Below are positions 5,099 through 5,158 of a DNA stretch of 5,158 bases, one piece after another. The stretch covers positions 1 through 5,158 of the forward strand of contig CAKRHL010000168.1 in assembly GCA_934338765.1 (NCBI GenBank), in the 5' to 3' direction. A model generated the notes under the pieces. It was given only the letters and a program-made list of their open reading frames with translations, searched no databases and was not told the DNA's origin. A program made the position numbers and the translations under genes. This DNA comes from an uncultured Lachnospiraceae bacterium. Its GTDB lineage: Bacteria > Bacillota > Clostridia > Lachnospirales > Lachnospiraceae. Position 1 is the first letter of the stretch. Each line of letters begins with the position of its first letter.

Positions 5099-5158
5099 TT
5101 AATAAATAATGTCATCCTCCCGGATCACCTTGGGATCCAGAATAATATGATCATATGC
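5099..5158 (-). CDS. C-terminal end of an upstream gene (partial), possibly HlyD-like adaptor
   Basis: Only the last 19 codons and a TAA stop are inside the window; the visible peptide is AYDHIILDPKVIREDDIIY. The reading frame is open to the window edge, and the stop lies 17 nt before the yggS start, which fits the last part of an operon gene. In many Clostridia the gene before yggS encodes a HlyD-family efflux or membrane-fusion-like protein ending in a short segment of the type 'DxIIL...V.EGDIIY', and the visible tail resembles that. The identification rests on synteny and a short tail only. A chance open frame is unlikely given the tight spacing but cannot be excluded from 60 nt. Confidence 0.5.
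   Translation of the reverse strand, partial: AYDHIILDPKVIREDDIIY

Overview
The window is a tightly packed division and cell-envelope gene block in which every supported gene lies on the minus strand, so transcription runs from right (5158) to left (1). The gene content (YggS/YlmE, SepF, YggT/YlmG, DivIVA, LspA, RluD/YlyB) and strong AGGAGG-type Shine-Dalgarno sites point to a low-to-moderate GC Gram-positive bacterium. It is most likely a member of class Clostridia, and the Lachnospiraceae are the best guess from synteny alone.

In transcription order the layout is as follows. (1) The last 19 codons of an upstream gene (5158-5099) resemble the C-terminus of the HlyD-like protein often found before yggS in Clostridia. 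(2) yggS encodes a PLP-binding homeostasis protein (5081-4374). (3) sepF encodes the membrane anchor and bundler of the FtsZ ring (4341-3760). (4) yggT encodes a small membrane protein (3756-3481). (5) A very large divIVA (3458-1155) follows. (6) A strong intrinsic terminator (1114-1072) has a U-tract that touches the Shine-Dalgarno of the next gene. (7) lspA encodes lipoprotein signal peptidase (1053-556). (8) rluD-like encodes a 23S rRNA pseudouridine synthase; it overlaps lspA by 20 nt and runs off the left edge (575-1). Gaps between the first five genes are 3-32 nt, consistent with one operon. No gene-free stretch exceeds about 100 bases.

SepF and DivIVA are both peripheral membrane scaffolds of the divisome or cell pole, and YggT is often co-encoded with them. 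LspA and RluD form a second, translationally coupled pair behind the terminator. Compared with Bacillus subtilis (ylmE-sepF-ylmG-ylmH-divIVA-ileS-...-lspA-ylyB), ylmH and ileS are absent here.

The most unusual element is DivIVA. At 767 residues it is several times the usual size. After a normal N-terminal domain it carries at least 15 uninterrupted 11-residue (hendecad) repeats. A canonical DivIVA-like helix follows, and then an acidic tail of about 420-460 residues. The tail contains a 38-residue Tyr/Thr-rich motif present twice (37/38 identical in protein, 94/114 in DNA, with 18 purely synonymous codon changes), a 13-residue PMPDFSKLDA motif present twice between those copies, and two weaker repeated motifs. 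The pattern suggests a multivalent scaffold with short docking motifs kept by selection. That function is inference; the repeats themselves are read directly from the sequence.
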